The notes below the pieces were generated by a model. That model was not told where the DNA came from, searched no databases, and was given only the letters and a program-made list of their open reading frames with translations. A stretch of DNA of 43,654 nucleotides, taken from Bacillus gaemokensis (GTDB lineage Bacteria > Bacillota > Bacilli > Bacillales > Bacillaceae_G). Position numbers and translations under genes: made by a program. Positions 23,659-32,468 of this stretch are shown piece after piece. Location of the stretch: contig NZ_LTAQ01000002.1 of the NCBI RefSeq assembly GCF_001590835.1, forward strand, positions 863-44,516, given 5' to 3'. Positions within the stretch are counted from its first letter, which is position 1; every line of letters begins with the position of its first letter.

Positions 23659-23841
23659 ATGGGAAAAGCAATTCATGATAAAGATTCACAACTAGTATAT
23701 TTAAAAGAACGTTTAAATATGTTCGTAGAAGTAATCGATACAATTGAACCAGAAGAGGTAGAATTAGAAGATATAGATCGTCTTCTTGCAATGTTAGATG
23801 AATTAGAACTGAAATGTGAGCAATTTAAAAAAGACGAATAA
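23659..23841 (+). CDS. Small SE1561-family protein
   Basis: A 60-residue acidic, helical protein (GKAIHDKDSQLVYLKERLNMF, then IDTIEPEEVELEDIDRL and DELELKCEQFK). The pattern matches the SE1561 family of Firmicutes, which has no known function; the leucine/isoleucine spacing suggests a short coiled coil. The start is ATG 23659, with AAGGAGAG seven bases upstream; an earlier in-frame ATG lacks such a site. It is divergent from yfkAB and followed by a decayed IS3 copy, so its own terminator may have been lost. Confidence 0.8.
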   Translation: MGKAIHDKDSQLVYLKERLNMFVEVIDTIEPEEVELEDIDRLLAMLDELELKCEQFKKDE

Positions 23842-23913
23842 TACACTCCAAACAATAACATTTTTTGAAGTTTTGGCTTATAGATAAAAATGCTGTTTAG
23901 CATCTTGGGTATT

Positions 23914-24715
23914 GTCTTATCACTGTTAAGTGGACAATATAAAAAATTATGTAGCTGGCGCGCTTTGACAACCAATTAGGGCACACTGATCTTAACTCAA
24001 TTTTTGATTTACACTGGTATAAATATAATTTTTCTTTTTTGAAATGCGAGAAGAAGGATTCCATACAGGTGTTATCTAGGCAGTTTCCTCGGTGAGCGTG
24101 GCTGTTTTTTACGGCCATATGCTTCTAATCGCTTGTTGTATTGCTTGAGACGTATACTGAAAGCCTTGATCCAGATGGCAAACTGCTTTAGCTACATCTT
24201 TTTTATTTGTCCATTATGACACGGTGTCTAATACAGGTTGAATATCCTTTTCATTTGATATTTCCATACTGAAATTTCCCTATTAAATCAATTTCGAATT
24301 ACAAATAGATAATAAAAACGCGTACCATTAGAAACATGAGTGATATCATTCAGCATTTTCTGACTTAGAACGTTTGCTTTTCTTTCGAATGACAGACTAA
24401 ATCTGAAACTCTTTCAGCAGACGATATACATTTTTATGATTAGCTGTATATTCATTCTCTTTTAGTAATTTAGTCATAAGAGGATACCCCAATTCAGGAT
24501 AGGGGACATGAATCTAAATCATATGTTCTTTCATATTCTAATCTTGTTCGGCACGCTTCTTTCGCTGCTCTAACTAAATTCGATTAGCCAAGTGATAGGC
24601 TACCTGCGCTTTTTTATATCCGTTTACACACATCTAAATGGTAGTTAACTTAAAGTTCTTCATTGTATGATTGAAGGCTAGATGTTTCCTTTTTTCATAG
24701 ACTCCTCGAGGTTTC
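23914..24715 (-). mobile_element. Decayed IS3-family insertion sequence
   Basis: On the minus strand, across frames with stops, the reading gives YPELGYPLMTKLLKENEYTANHK, VYRLLKEFQI, SVIRKKSKRSKSENAE, FSMEISNEKDIQPV, HLDQGFQYTSQAIQQAI and finally HRGNCLDNTCMESFFSHFKK. These are the N-terminal, catalytic and C-terminal parts of an IS3 orfB transposase; the second Asp (HLDQG) and the Glu (CMESFF) of the DDE triad are seen, while the first-Asp region is largely deleted. It ends with a degenerate right end near 23914 (GTCCACTTAACAGTG). Frameshifts and deletions make it immobile. Confidence 0.8.
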
Positions 24716-24733
24716 ACCCTTTCCCTCATCTTG

Positions 24734-25069
24734 TCATGAATTTACACGCTGTATAAATTTCTTTCTCTCTTCTTCTTTATAAATTAACCTATGTATATAC
24801 CTACGCTTACTTAATAAATTTTTATACACTTGATTACAAAGTATAACTTCCTGACATCGTTTATCTTCGTATAAAGTTTTAAACCACGTATACCCCTTCA
24901 GTTTTTCCACATGTCGCTGTATCCTTTTCTTTTTCCGTTCTTCTCCCTCAGCTAACTTTTCAAAAGCTTGCTCGACTACTTCATCTAATAAAAAATCTCC
25001 AGCAAACTTTATCATACCCACAGCGCCTCGACCAGCTCCTATTAGAATACGCCAAGAAATATCTTCCAT
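24734..25069 (-). CDS. Hypothetical protein co-transcribed with signal peptidase
   Basis: A 111-residue protein I do not recognise. It starts with a mildly hydrophobic, glycine-rich stretch (RILIGAGRGAVGMIKFAGDFLL) and continues as a strongly basic and helical segment (EERKKKRIQRHVEKLKG; LLSKRRYIHRL). GAAGGAAGG precedes the ATG at 25069. The gene begins 14 bases after the stop of the signal peptidase gene in the same direction, so they likely form an operon. The opening resembles membrane-associated helices; no catalytic motif is visible. The IS3 relic starts shortly downstream. Confidence 0.65.
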   Translation of the reverse strand: MEDISWRILIGAGRGAVGMIKFAGDFLLDEVVEQAFEKLAEGEERKKKRIQRHVEKLKGYTWFKTLYEDKRCQEVILCNQVYKNLLSKRRYIHRLIYKEEERKKFIQRVNS

Positions 25070-25083
25070 GACCTTCCTTCTTT

Positions 25084-25617
25084 CTAATTTACAATTTTTA
25101 TATGATTAAACGGATAATAGATTGCAGTAAGTTTTCCTAATACATCTGTTTTATCAATAAGTCCTAAACCATTACGACTATCTCTACTTACTAGACGATT
25201 ATCACCCATAACAAAAATTTTATTTTTAGGTATAGTAATAGGGCCAAAATCTTCTGTTAAATTAATAAGAAGTTGCTTTGCTTGTTTTTTATTTTTTTCT
25301 AAGTAAGGTTCATTTTGCACTTGATGATTGACATATAATTGATCATTTTTCATCTCAATTACATCTCCTGATACCCCAATGATTCTCTTCACATAGAAAT
25401 TATCAGTCTTTACTACAATAATATCTTCTCGCGTATAACTCTCAAATCTCTTTGCTAACTTATTAATAATCACTTTATCTCCGTCCTGTAATGTCGGTCT
25501 CATAGATGCTCCCTGTACAGTTGTTGAAAAAAACACAAAGATCTTTATTAAAAAAAACAACAAGCATGCAATGGCCAGTATTTCAAAAAATTCACGAAAA
25601 TATTTTTTCTTTTTCAT
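25084..25617 (-). CDS. Type I signal peptidase
   Basis: A 177-residue membrane-anchored serine protease that removes signal peptides from exported proteins. An N-terminal membrane segment (EILAIACLLFFLIKIFVFF) is followed by the catalytic Ser38 (GASMRPTL) and the general base Lys77 (YVKRIIG); GDNRLVSRDSRNG is the conserved C-terminal box. The short loops and Ser-Lys dyad place it with the prokaryotic P-type Sip peptidases; Bacillus genomes carry several paralogues and I cannot tell which. The box normally reads GDNRxxSxDSR and is complete. It leads a two-gene operon with the small gene downstream. Confidence 0.93.
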   Translation of the reverse strand: MKKKKYFREFFEILAIACLLFFLIKIFVFFSTTVQGASMRPTLQDGDKVIINKLAKRFESYTREDIIVVKTDNFYVKRIIGVSGDVIEMKNDQLYVNHQVQNEPYLEKNKKQAKQLLINLTEDFGPITIPKNKIFVMGDNRLVSRDSRNGLGLIDKTDVLGKLTAIYYPFNHIKIVN

Positions 25618-25712
25618 CCATTTCCCCTTTCTCCCTCATCCCTCTATTATAAATCTTCTTTGTAAATAAATTCTATATTGTCTGTTAATTGTCCATATCA
25701 TTTCTCTATAGA

Positions 25713-25740
25713 AAAGAACTGCTCTTACAAGCAGTTCTTC
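25713..25740. terminator. Terminator after the YhhN-type gene
   Basis: AAGAACTGCT pairs with AGCAGTTCTT (25714-25723/25730-25739) next to the stop at 25746; A- and T-runs occur on both sides. Confidence 0.75.
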
Positions 25741-25745
25741 ATTTT

Positions 25746-26426
25746 TTATATTCCAGCGTAAATAATGCACATTTGTGCAGCAACATATGTTAGCCAAATC
25801 CAAAGTGGATCATACTTTACTTTACGACCACCGATATCCGTGACACCAATAATGAAATCAGAAATAACAAATAACAATCCCCCAATTGCCGGTATCCACC
25901 ACGTTCCGTAATTTGCATAATATAATGCAAATGCAAAGCATGCCATTCCTCCAACCCATAAACCATAAATCAGTGCACCTACAGAGAATAATTTATCTTG
26001 TTTTGGATTCCGAATAAAAAAGAACCAACCAATGATTAAAAACAAACCATACACTACTAAACCAATCAAAAATCCGTTCCATGAAATACCTGTTTGTAAA
26101 AATGCTGTTACATAAAAACAATGTGCAATGGCAAACGCAATCATACCACCAATTAATCGATGGCCAAACGGAATAAGCCCTGCCATAAATAAATCACCAA
26201 GCGTAGATAAAGTCATACCAATCGCAACCCACTGTTGATACTCTACAGATGGATCCTGTAACCATATCCAAATTGCGCCACCAGTTAAAGAAAAACTAAG
26301 AATGAGGCGAATTACTAATGGTAATGGACTATTTTCTCGCGTTCTCTCGGTCTTTGCGATTGCATAAACGCCACCTGCAATAAATACGATAATTTGTCCA
26401 ATTAATAAAGTATAAATTTCATTCAT
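25746..26426 (-). CDS. YhhN/TMEM86-family membrane protein (lysoplasmalogenase-like)
   Basis: A 226-residue protein with about eight hydrophobic segments. Family motifs include STLGDLFMAGLIPFGHRLIG, where the GDL-F and H residues are conserved, a histidine-tyrosine pair in AHCFYVTAF and the C-terminal SDFIIG followed by WIWLTYVAAQMCI. Members of this family in animals and bacteria hydrolyse the vinyl-ether bond of lysoplasmalogens; Bacillus does not make abundant plasmalogens, so the natural substrate here is uncertain. It is transcribed alone, with a terminator just downstream. The start is the ATG at 26426; the upstream sequence gagagcatg supplies a GAGAG-type ribosome binding site. Confidence 0.8.
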   Translation of the reverse strand: MNEIYTLLIGQIIVFIAGGVYAIAKTERTRENSPLPLVIRLILSFSLTGGAIWIWLQDPSVEYQQWVAIGMTLSTLGDLFMAGLIPFGHRLIGGMIAFAIAHCFYVTAFLQTGISWNGFLIGLVVYGLFLIIGWFFFIRNPKQDKLFSVGALIYGLWVGGMACFAFALYYANYGTWWIPAIGGLLFVISDFIIGVTDIGGRKVKYDPLWIWLTYVAAQMCIIYAGI

Positions 26427-26558
26427 AACATGCTCTCCTCAATGAATAATATATATGTTACCTATCTCAAAGTACTATCTTGCAAATAAAAGTTTCACTT
26501 TATCCTTTTTCGTGATATAACATCTTTTTTCCTGTTTTACCATATAGGATTTCTAATA

Positions 26559-26582
26559 GAAAAAAAGAGCACTTCTGCTCTT
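26559..26582 (-). terminator. Terminator after the EamA transporter gene
   Basis: AAGAGCA pairs with TGCTCTT around a 4-base loop; on the minus strand the stem is followed by a run of seven T. Confidence 0.75.
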
Positions 26583-26615
26583 CTTCTCTACTAAAAAGGA
26601 AAGTACTCTCTTCCT

Positions 26616-27566
26616 CTATGCTGCTTGTTTTTTTCCATCACTTTTCGTTGCAGTAGTTTTTCGATTTACTACAATAATCCCTGCCGCAACGCACGCTAAA
26701 CCAAATAAAACAAATGAATGTATCGCTTCTCCTAAAATCATCCTTGATAACAACACACCAAACACTGGTATAAAGAACATATACATTGATACTTTCCCTA
26801 CCTTGTTATATTTCATAACTGTATTCCATATACAGAATCCAGCCGCCGATAGGAGAGATAAATATATCAGCATAAGCAATGCCTTCGTACTAAATATAAA
26901 CGGCATAAAACCGACTTGAAAAATGCCAATACATAATAAACCAACCGATCCAAAAATCATTTGGTACGCTGTCATATATCCGACATCCAGTGTTTTACTT
27001 CCTTCTTTCGCTAATATGTTTCCATACGAATACATCATTGCAGCACCAAGAAGTAATAATTCACCAATTCCAAAATGAAATGCCAAACTTCCATCACTTG
27101 GGATATTTACTAAAATCACACCACAAAAACCAATGGAAACTCCAATTATTTTTCTTATATTTAACGCATCATCTTTATACAGAAAATGCGCAATTAAAAT
27201 TTGGAAAAAAGATGAGGTACCTGAAATAATCGCACCTTCAATTCCTGAACTATAACTCATACCAATATAAAAGCATACATATTGTAGAAATGTTTGGAAT
27301 AAACCAATTTGAACCAATTGTTTCCCTGTTTCTTTTTTGAAATGCATATCCTTTCCGAGTGCTTTAAAAAAGAATAATAACATCACTCCCGATAAGAAAA
27401 AGCGATAACCCGCAAATAATATTTGCTCGCCAACTTCATGTGGCTGAATTCCAAGTTCAGCATAACTTAATTTAATAAATGGAAATGCGCTCCCCCATAA
27501 AAATGTTGCTGCCAATGCAGCAATAAATACGCCAATCGGATGAGTAAAAAATTTCTCTGTCTTCAC
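26616..27566 (-). CDS. EamA/DMT-family transporter
   Basis: A 316-residue permease with ten predicted membrane segments in two EamA repeats. The first begins AATFLWGSAFPFIKL, a typical DMT opening, and the second contains GAAMMYSYGNILAKEG; the carboxyl part ends in a basic tail (TTATKSDGKKQAA). These proteins export amino acids, nucleosides or drugs; the substrate cannot be told from sequence. The start is GTG 27566 with GGAAAGGAAG upstream. It is divergent from the iron-efflux ATPase gene, with the 270-base spacer between them. Confidence 0.88.
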   Translation of the reverse strand: MKTEKFFTHPIGVFIAALAATFLWGSAFPFIKLSYAELGIQPHEVGEQILFAGYRFFLSGVMLLFFFKALGKDMHFKKETGKQLVQIGLFQTFLQYVCFYIGMSYSSGIEGAIISGTSSFFQILIAHFLYKDDALNIRKIIGVSIGFCGVILVNIPSDGSLAFHFGIGELLLLGAAMMYSYGNILAKEGSKTLDVGYMTAYQMIFGSVGLLCIGIFQVGFMPFIFSTKALLMLIYLSLLSAAGFCIWNTVMKYNKVGKVSMYMFFIPVFGVLLSRMILGEAIHSFVLFGLACVAAGIIVVNRKTTATKSDGKKQAA

Positions 27567-27721
27567 TTGATGTCTTCCTTTCCGACCTTTTTACGAACAA
27601 TACTCATATATATCAAAGGAGAGACGAAAAAACAAGTTTTTCAATTTTTCATCTAAGCAAAAACATATCCTCAAATGAAAACATATGATACAATATAGAA
27701 TAATTACAAGATAATAACTGT

Positions 27722-27736
27722 TAAAAATGATTCTCA
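27722..27736. promoter_or_regulatory. Fur/PerR-like box
   Basis: TAAAAAT-G-ATTCTCA matches the 7-1-7 consensus TGATAATNATTATCA at 11 of 14 positions. It lies about 100 bases upstream of the P1B-4 ATPase gene, whose B. subtilis counterpart is controlled by PerR. Confidence 0.45.
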
Positions 27737-27744
27737 TTAGAAAT

Positions 27745-27768
27745 GCTGCTATCCGTATGGATGGCAGC
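27745..27768 (+). promoter_or_regulatory. Leader hairpin upstream of the metal ATPase gene
   Basis: GCTGCTATCC pairs with GGATGGCAGC around GTAT (one G-U pair), followed by TTTCGTCGTTTTAT. It could be a weak attenuator or a terminator of something upstream. Confidence 0.4.
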
Positions 27769-27838
27769 TTTCGTCGTTTTATAGGGGTTTCGATTTTGAT
27801 TATTTTTCTCAATAAGAAATTGGAAGGAGCGAGTAACA

Positions 27839-29764
27839 ATGAACTCAGAAGTAAAAACATTACCATCAAAAAAGAATATGCCTAATTCATCTTGGATTCA
27901 AACATTCAAAAAACACTATGAACTTATTTTCGCCACCTTATCTGGTATTTTTATTTTAGCTGGTTGGTTATTAACAAACAGCGAAGCAGCAACTACTGGA
28001 GTTATTTTATACATCCTCGCATATATAGTTGGAGGATATGCAAAAGCCAAAGAAGGTATTGAAGATACAATTGAAGAGAAGGAATTAAATGTAGAAATGC
28101 TGATGCTTTTTGCTGCTATCGGCGCTGCTATTATTGGCTACTGGGTAGAAGGTGCCATCTTAATATTTATCTTCGCGCTAAGTGGAGCAATGGAGTCCTA
28201 TACATTAAACAAAAGTCAAAAAGAAATTTCTGCACTCCTTGATTTACAACCTGAAGAAGCGTTACGTATTACAAACGGAATAGAAAAGCGTATTCCAGTA
28301 GGTCAGTTACAAATTGATGACATCATTTTGATTAGACCAGGTGAACGCGTTCCTGCCGATGGTACCATTTCTAAAGGCGAAACAAATATTGATGAAGCAG
28401 CTATTACAGGTGAACCGATTCCAAATGAAAAAAAATTTGGCGATGAAGTATTTGCTGGAACTGTAAACTTACGAGGTGCCATTGAAGTTAAAATTACAAA
28501 ACGCAGTGATCAAACATTGTTTCAAAAAATCATTCGTCTCGTTCAAAATGCGCAGAGTGAAAAGTCGCCATCACAACTTTTTATTGAAAAATTTGAAGGA
28601 ACATATGTAAAAGGTGTACTTATTGTTGTTGCTCTAATGATGTTTGTCCCTCACTTTCTATTAGATTGGAGTTGGAATGAAACATTTTATCGCGCGATGA
28701 TTTTACTTGTAGTCGCTTCTCCTTGTGCACTCGTTGCAGCGATTACACCAGCAACGTTATCTGCTATTTCTAATGGCGCAAGAAATGGGATTTTATTTAA
28801 AGGTGGTATTCATTTAGAACGGCTTGCCTCTGTAAAAGCAATTGCCTTTGATAAAACAGGTACATTAACACAAGGAAAACCTACTGTAACAGATGTATAT
28901 ATGCGAGAAGGAATAACAGAAAAAGAGGTACTCTATATTACCGCGTCTATTGAAAGCCATTCTACACATCCTCTAGCAGAAGCAATTGTTAAATATGCAA
29001 AACACGCATATGACATTACATTATCAAAACCAGAAAATGTAGAAGACGTAACTGGTTTTGGCTTAAGAGGGATTTTAGAAAATACAGCTTATAAAATCGG
29101 TAAAGCTGATTTTATCGGTGAAGAGACAGCGGGCTTTCATAACGGCATCGCCACTATACTCGAACAAGAAGGAAAAACCGTTGTCTATATTAGTGATAAC
29201 AAAGGAATTCTTGGACTTATCGCTTTAAAAGATACTTTACGCCAAGAAACGATTGCTGCTATTCGTGATTTACAAAGTATAGGTGTTGAAGCCATTATGA
29301 TTACTGGTGATAACGAACAAACAGCAAAAGCAATCGCGGCCGAAAGCAACATAAAAGAATATTATGCTTCATGCCTACCAGAAACGAAGGTTGAAACGGT
29401 AAAACAATTAAAAGCAAAGTATGGTACAGTTGCCATGGTCGGTGATGGTATTAATGATGCCCCCGCACTCGCTACAGCTAGCATTGGCGTTGCCATGGGA
29501 GAAGGAACAGATGTTGCCTTAGAAACAGCAGATGTCGTTCTAATGAAAAATGAGCTTTCTCGCCTCGCTCAAGCAATTCGTTTATCGAAACGTATGAATC
29601 GTATCGTAAAACAAAATGTTATCTTTTCTCTAGCAGTAATTACGATGCTTATTTGCTCTAACTTCTTACAATTTTTAGCTCTTCCATTCGGCGTTATTGG
29701 TCATGAAGGAAGTACAATCCTTGTTATTTTAAACGGCTTACGATTACTAAAAGGAAATAATTAA
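27839..29764 (+). CDS. pfeT: P1B-4-type metal-exporting ATPase, PfeT/ZosA-like
   Basis: A 641-residue heavy-metal P-type ATPase. It has the SPC motif (294-296) in membrane segment 4 and HEGST (622-626) in the last one, the signature of P1B-4 transporters. The phosphorylated Asp338 sits in DKTGTLT, TGEP (190-193) marks the actuator domain and GDGINDAP the hinge. There is no N-terminal metal-binding domain. B. subtilis PfeT (formerly ZosA/YkvW, 637 residues) exports Fe(II) and is induced through PerR; a Fur/PerR-like box upstream here fits. The start is ATG 27839 after GGAAGGAGCGAG. It is monocistronic and ends in a terminator. Zinc or cobalt transport is the alternative. Confidence 0.88.
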   Translation: MNSEVKTLPSKKNMPNSSWIQTFKKHYELIFATLSGIFILAGWLLTNSEAATTGVILYILAYIVGGYAKAKEGIEDTIEEKELNVEMLMLFAAIGAAIIGYWVEGAILIFIFALSGAMESYTLNKSQKEISALLDLQPEEALRITNGIEKRIPVGQLQIDDIILIRPGERVPADGTISKGETNIDEAAITGEPIPNEKKFGDEVFAGTVNLRGAIEVKITKRSDQTLFQKIIRLVQNAQSEKSPSQLFIEKFEGTYVKGVLIVVALMMFVPHFLLDWSWNETFYRAMILLVVASPCALVAAITPATLSAISNGARNGILFKGGIHLERLASVKAIAFDKTGTLTQGKPTVTDVYMREGITEKEVLYITASIESHSTHPLAEAIVKYAKHAYDITLSKPENVEDVTGFGLRGILENTAYKIGKADFIGEETAGFHNGIATILEQEGKTVVYISDNKGILGLIALKDTLRQETIAAIRDLQSIGVEAIMITGDNEQTAKAIAAESNIKEYYASCLPETKVETVKQLKAKYGTVAMVGDGINDAPALATASIGVAMGEGTDVALETADVVLMKNELSRLAQAIRLSKRMNRIVKQNVIFSLAVITMLICSNFLQFLALPFGVIGHEGSTILVILNGLRLLKGNN

Positions 29765-29793
29765 ACGGGTCCCCAGTGGGAACCCGTTTTTTT
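29763..29793. terminator. Terminator after the metal ATPase gene
   Basis: AAACGGGT-CCC pairs with GGG-ACCCGTTT, followed by T7. It begins at the stop codon. Confidence 0.85.
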
Positions 29794-29820
29794 AATATCC
29801 AGCTCCAGCGGCTTGCGCTT

Positions 29821-29934
29821 TTAATGGTAGCTATTATGTCCATTCGCACTGCTGCTCGTTTTATGTTTTGGATGCGAGCTACTTTTTTGTTTACCTTGAC
29901 TTTTATTGTTGTGATTTTTTTTGTTATTACTCAT
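29821..29934 (-). CDS. Small Asn/Ser/Lys/His-rich protein
   Basis: A 37-residue very hydrophilic peptide (SNNKKNHNNKSQGKQ, then KSSSHPKHKTSSSANG). The ATG at 29934 has GGGGGG seven bases upstream, a strong signal that supports translation. It lies 40 bases downstream of the YihY-type gene in the same direction. I do not recognise a family; low complexity means similarity searches will be uninformative. It may be a small stress or spore peptide, but that is speculation. Confidence 0.55.
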   Translation of the reverse strand: MSNNKKNHNNKSQGKQKSSSHPKHKTSSSANGHNSYH

Positions 29935-29974
29935 ATTTAATCCCCCCTGTTCCTCTTTATTATGGAACAGAAAA

Positions 29975-30844
29975 TCATTTTTCATTACGGGAATTATTGT
30001 CACTTGTTCGATAAAAATGTAGTAACCCATTAATTTCTCCGCCCAGTAAAATAACCCAGGCTGTTAAATAGAACCATAACATTAAAATAATGATACCACC
30101 AAGACCACCATATGTATTGGCATAATTAGCAAACTTATCTACATAATATGCAAATGAGTACGATACCACAATCCATCCAACCGTTGCAAATAATGCTCCT
30201 GATACTACTTCTCTTCTTTTCAACTTTCGATCAGGTGCAAATGTATATAAAAAACTGAATAGAGCAAATAACACTAAGAAACTGGCCACTAATCGCGTAA
30301 TACTCCACACGAGAGAAAAACTCTCCGATAAACCAAGTGCTTTAAAAACAGCTGCTCCAATTACTTGTCCAAACACAGGAACAATTAATGCAAAGACAAT
30401 CATAAAAATCATTGCTAGCGTGAACAAAATAGATAACGCCCTCGTTGTAATGAAAGAGCGTGTTTCTTTTACATCATAAGCACGATTAAAGGCATTCATA
30501 ACTGCGTTTACACCGTTTGAAGCAAACCATAGCATCGATAATAAACCAAAGGATAGTAAACCACCATTTTGTTCATTTACAACTTTATCTACATTCACTT
30601 TAATTAAGTTCATTGCATCTTCAGGTATATAATCTTTTAATAAACTCAGCACATCCTCTGTATGGATAGGAATAAATCCAAGAAGCGTAATTAAAAAAAC
30701 AAGCCCAGGAAAAATGGCAAGCAAGAAGAAATAAGCGAGCTGTGCCGCTAAGCCCGCTACGTCATCTCGCATCGTTCGGTCATATAAATCTTTCCCAAAC
30801 GAATAGACACGATTTCTCCTTGCTTTCTCTAGAATTTTTTTCAT
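29975..30844 (-). CDS. YihY/BrkB-family inner membrane protein
   Basis: A 289-residue protein with about six hydrophobic segments. Family hallmarks are LAAQLAYFFLLAIFPGLVFLI near the N-terminus, SNGVNAVMNAFNRAYDVKETR in the middle (the NR-Y-V motif), and the late block YGGLGGIIILMLWFYLTAWVILLGGEIN. The family was once called RNase BN in error; the true role is unknown, and transport is suspected. It starts six bases after the stop of the YtxH-like gene and has no strong ribosome binding site of its own, so translation is probably coupled. Confidence 0.88.
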   Translation of the reverse strand: MKKILEKARRNRVYSFGKDLYDRTMRDDVAGLAAQLAYFFLLAIFPGLVFLITLLGFIPIHTEDVLSLLKDYIPEDAMNLIKVNVDKVVNEQNGGLLSFGLLSMLWFASNGVNAVMNAFNRAYDVKETRSFITTRALSILFTLAMIFMIVFALIVPVFGQVIGAAVFKALGLSESFSLVWSITRLVASFLVLFALFSFLYTFAPDRKLKRREVVSGALFATVGWIVVSYSFAYYVDKFANYANTYGGLGGIIILMLWFYLTAWVILLGGEINGLLHFYRTSDNNSRNEK

Positions 30845-30850
30845 ATTTCT

Positions 30851-31366
30851 CTAAACGCTTTTCTTCGCTTCTTTATCTTGCTTTAACTCAATGTATGCTT
30901 CCGTTTTTTTTTCTTCCGCATTAGAGTCTTTCATAAATAATTCACGCGCTTCTTTCATACCACCATCTTCAGCTACTACCGGCTCATCTTCCGCTTTTAA
31001 TTCTTCTGCTTTTAGAGGCGCAGCTTGAATTTCAATTGTCTCTGGCTTTTCCACTGGATGAAGCTTTTTCTTACTAAAAATTTCTCTCGTTTCCTTTAAT
31101 GTTTCAACAACAGCTGGTGTTAGCTTCTTGATTTCCGCTACCTTAGCCTTTACCACATTAAAATCCGCAAGTTCACGTCCTTTATCTGTAACAGTTTGCA
31201 CTTTCTCTTTTATTTTGGCATTTTCACCAATTTCAATCATTTTTGTTTTTGCTTTTTCAGCCGTATTTTTCACTTTCTCACGATTCTCTTTCTTAAGCAT
31301 GGAAACAGCTACACCTGCCGCTACTCCAAGCGCAATATTTCGAGCTATATTATTCTTCTTTGCCAT
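30851..31366 (-). CDS. YtxH-like membrane-anchored protein
   Basis: A 171-residue protein with one N-terminal hydrophobic stretch (IALGVAAGVAVSMLKKE) directly followed by a lysine/glutamate-rich helical tail, the layout of YtxH-type stress proteins. Coiled-coil-like heptads cover ~25-95; the C-terminal part is acidic and low in complexity. Function is unknown. It is translated just ahead of the YihY-type gene, so they form an operon. AAGGGTGAAGGAAT supplies the ribosome binding site. Confidence 0.7.
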   Translation of the reverse strand: MAKKNNIARNIALGVAAGVAVSMLKKENREKVKNTAEKAKTKMIEIGENAKIKEKVQTVTDKGRELADFNVVKAKVAEIKKLTPAVVETLKETREIFSKKKLHPVEKPETIEIQAAPLKAEELKAEDEPVVAEDGGMKEARELFMKDSNAEEKKTEAYIELKQDKEAKKSV

Positions 31367-31419
31367 ATTCCTTCACCCTTTCATTTCTTATGTTAGAAAG
31401 TATCTCTTTCTAAGCTTTC

Positions 31420-31884
31420 TCATATTCCTTGTTCATTTCGAATGAATGCTAATAACTTTGCACACCCTTCTGTTACAAGGTCATAAACTTCTTGAAAGTT
31501 CCCTGTAAAATAAGGATCAGGAACATCTGCCCAGCCACCGTCTGGAACAAAATCGGACAGTCTACCAATATAGCCTCCAGCTTTACCTAAACCTTCTAAA
31601 TCTGCTATATTCTTGTTGTCCATGGCAATAATATAATCAAACTTTGTTAAGTCTTCTTTTTCTACTTGACGTGCTTTAATTCCTTCAAAGGAGACTTCAT
31701 TTTCTTTTAAAATTTTTTGCGTTCCTTCATGAGGTGGATGACCAATATGCCAATCTCCTGTTCCAGCAGAATCAATTTGAATTTTATCTTCTAATCCCTC
31801 TTGTATTACGAGATCACGAAAAATCGCTTCTGCCATTGGAGATCGACAAATGTTCCCAAGACAAACAAACAATACTTGAACCAT
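31420..31884 (-). CDS. yfkJ: Low-molecular-weight protein-tyrosine phosphatase
   Basis: A 154-residue phosphatase with the P-loop CLGNICRS at residues 8-15 (nucleophile Cys8, Arg14) and the general acid Asp123 in VPDPYF. It removes phosphate from tyrosine or, in some family members, arginine residues of proteins in the cytoplasm. The residue after Asn11 is Ile rather than Thr, which favours tyrosine over arginine phosphatase (YwlE has Thr at this point). I start at ATG 31884 after AAAGGAAG; earlier in-frame starts are unsupported. A DUF1128 gene lies divergently upstream, as in B. subtilis where yfkJ and yfkK are neighbours. Confidence 0.9.
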   Translation of the reverse strand: MVQVLFVCLGNICRSPMAEAIFRDLVIQEGLEDKIQIDSAGTGDWHIGHPPHEGTQKILKENEVSFEGIKARQVEKEDLTKFDYIIAMDNKNIADLEGLGKAGGYIGRLSDFVPDGGWADVPDPYFTGNFQEVYDLVTEGCAKLLAFIRNEQGI

Positions 31885-32055
31885 ATTTGTTTCTTCCTTT
31901 CTCGGTGCATTTCTTATATATACATATAGTATAAACAACCAATTATTAATTATAAAGGAAATCCCTACTAATTTAATTGGATTGAAAAGTTCCGTTAACG
32001 AAAATGATAAAAAATGTTAAGATATTCTTATGTTATTTTAAAGGGGGACACTTCG

Positions 32056-32280
32056 GTGGATTTATCCGTAAAGTCGCAAGAAAATGTTGAACATATGGTA
32101 GAAGCCATTAAAGAGAAATTACGAATGGTAAACGCTGGAGCAATGAGAGCTGCTAGTTTTAACCAAGAAATGTACGAGGATTTACGTGATATTTATGACC
32201 ATGTAATGAAGCGTGAAACATTCAGTATTAGTGAGATGCAAGCTATTACAGAAGAATTAGGTACATTAATAAAAAAATAA
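32056..32280 (+). CDS. yfkK: DUF1128-family protein (YfkK-like)
   Basis: A 74-residue acidic helical protein ([54 protein letters not shown]). The motif layout matches the DUF1128 family (YfkK in B. subtilis), of unknown function. The start is GTG 32056, placed eight bases after AAAGGGGG; upstream in-frame sequence lacks a ribosome binding site. A terminator follows immediately. It is divergent from the phosphatase gene. Confidence 0.82.
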   Translation: MDLSVKSQENVEHMVEAIKEKLRMVNAGAMRAASFNQEMYEDLRDIYDHVMKRETFSISEMQAITEELGTLIKK

Positions 32281-32282
32281 CA

Positions 32283-32308
32283 AAAAGCCTCTTCTCGAGG
32301 CTTTTTTA
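32283..32308 (+). terminator. Terminator after the DUF1128 gene
   Basis: AAAAGCCTC pairs with GAGGCTTTT around a short loop and is followed by T residues. Confidence 0.85.
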
Positions 32309-32468
32309 AATTCCAACAAATTCATGACAACCCTTCACTTTTCTTCTACCTTTTTCAAAATACTGTACAATAAAAGGAGAACCTCATCCTAGATTACATC
32401 TTCTTACATACTACCCATAACAAATTGCCACACTACCATTGCTAACTGTTTTTACTGGAGGTGCTTAT

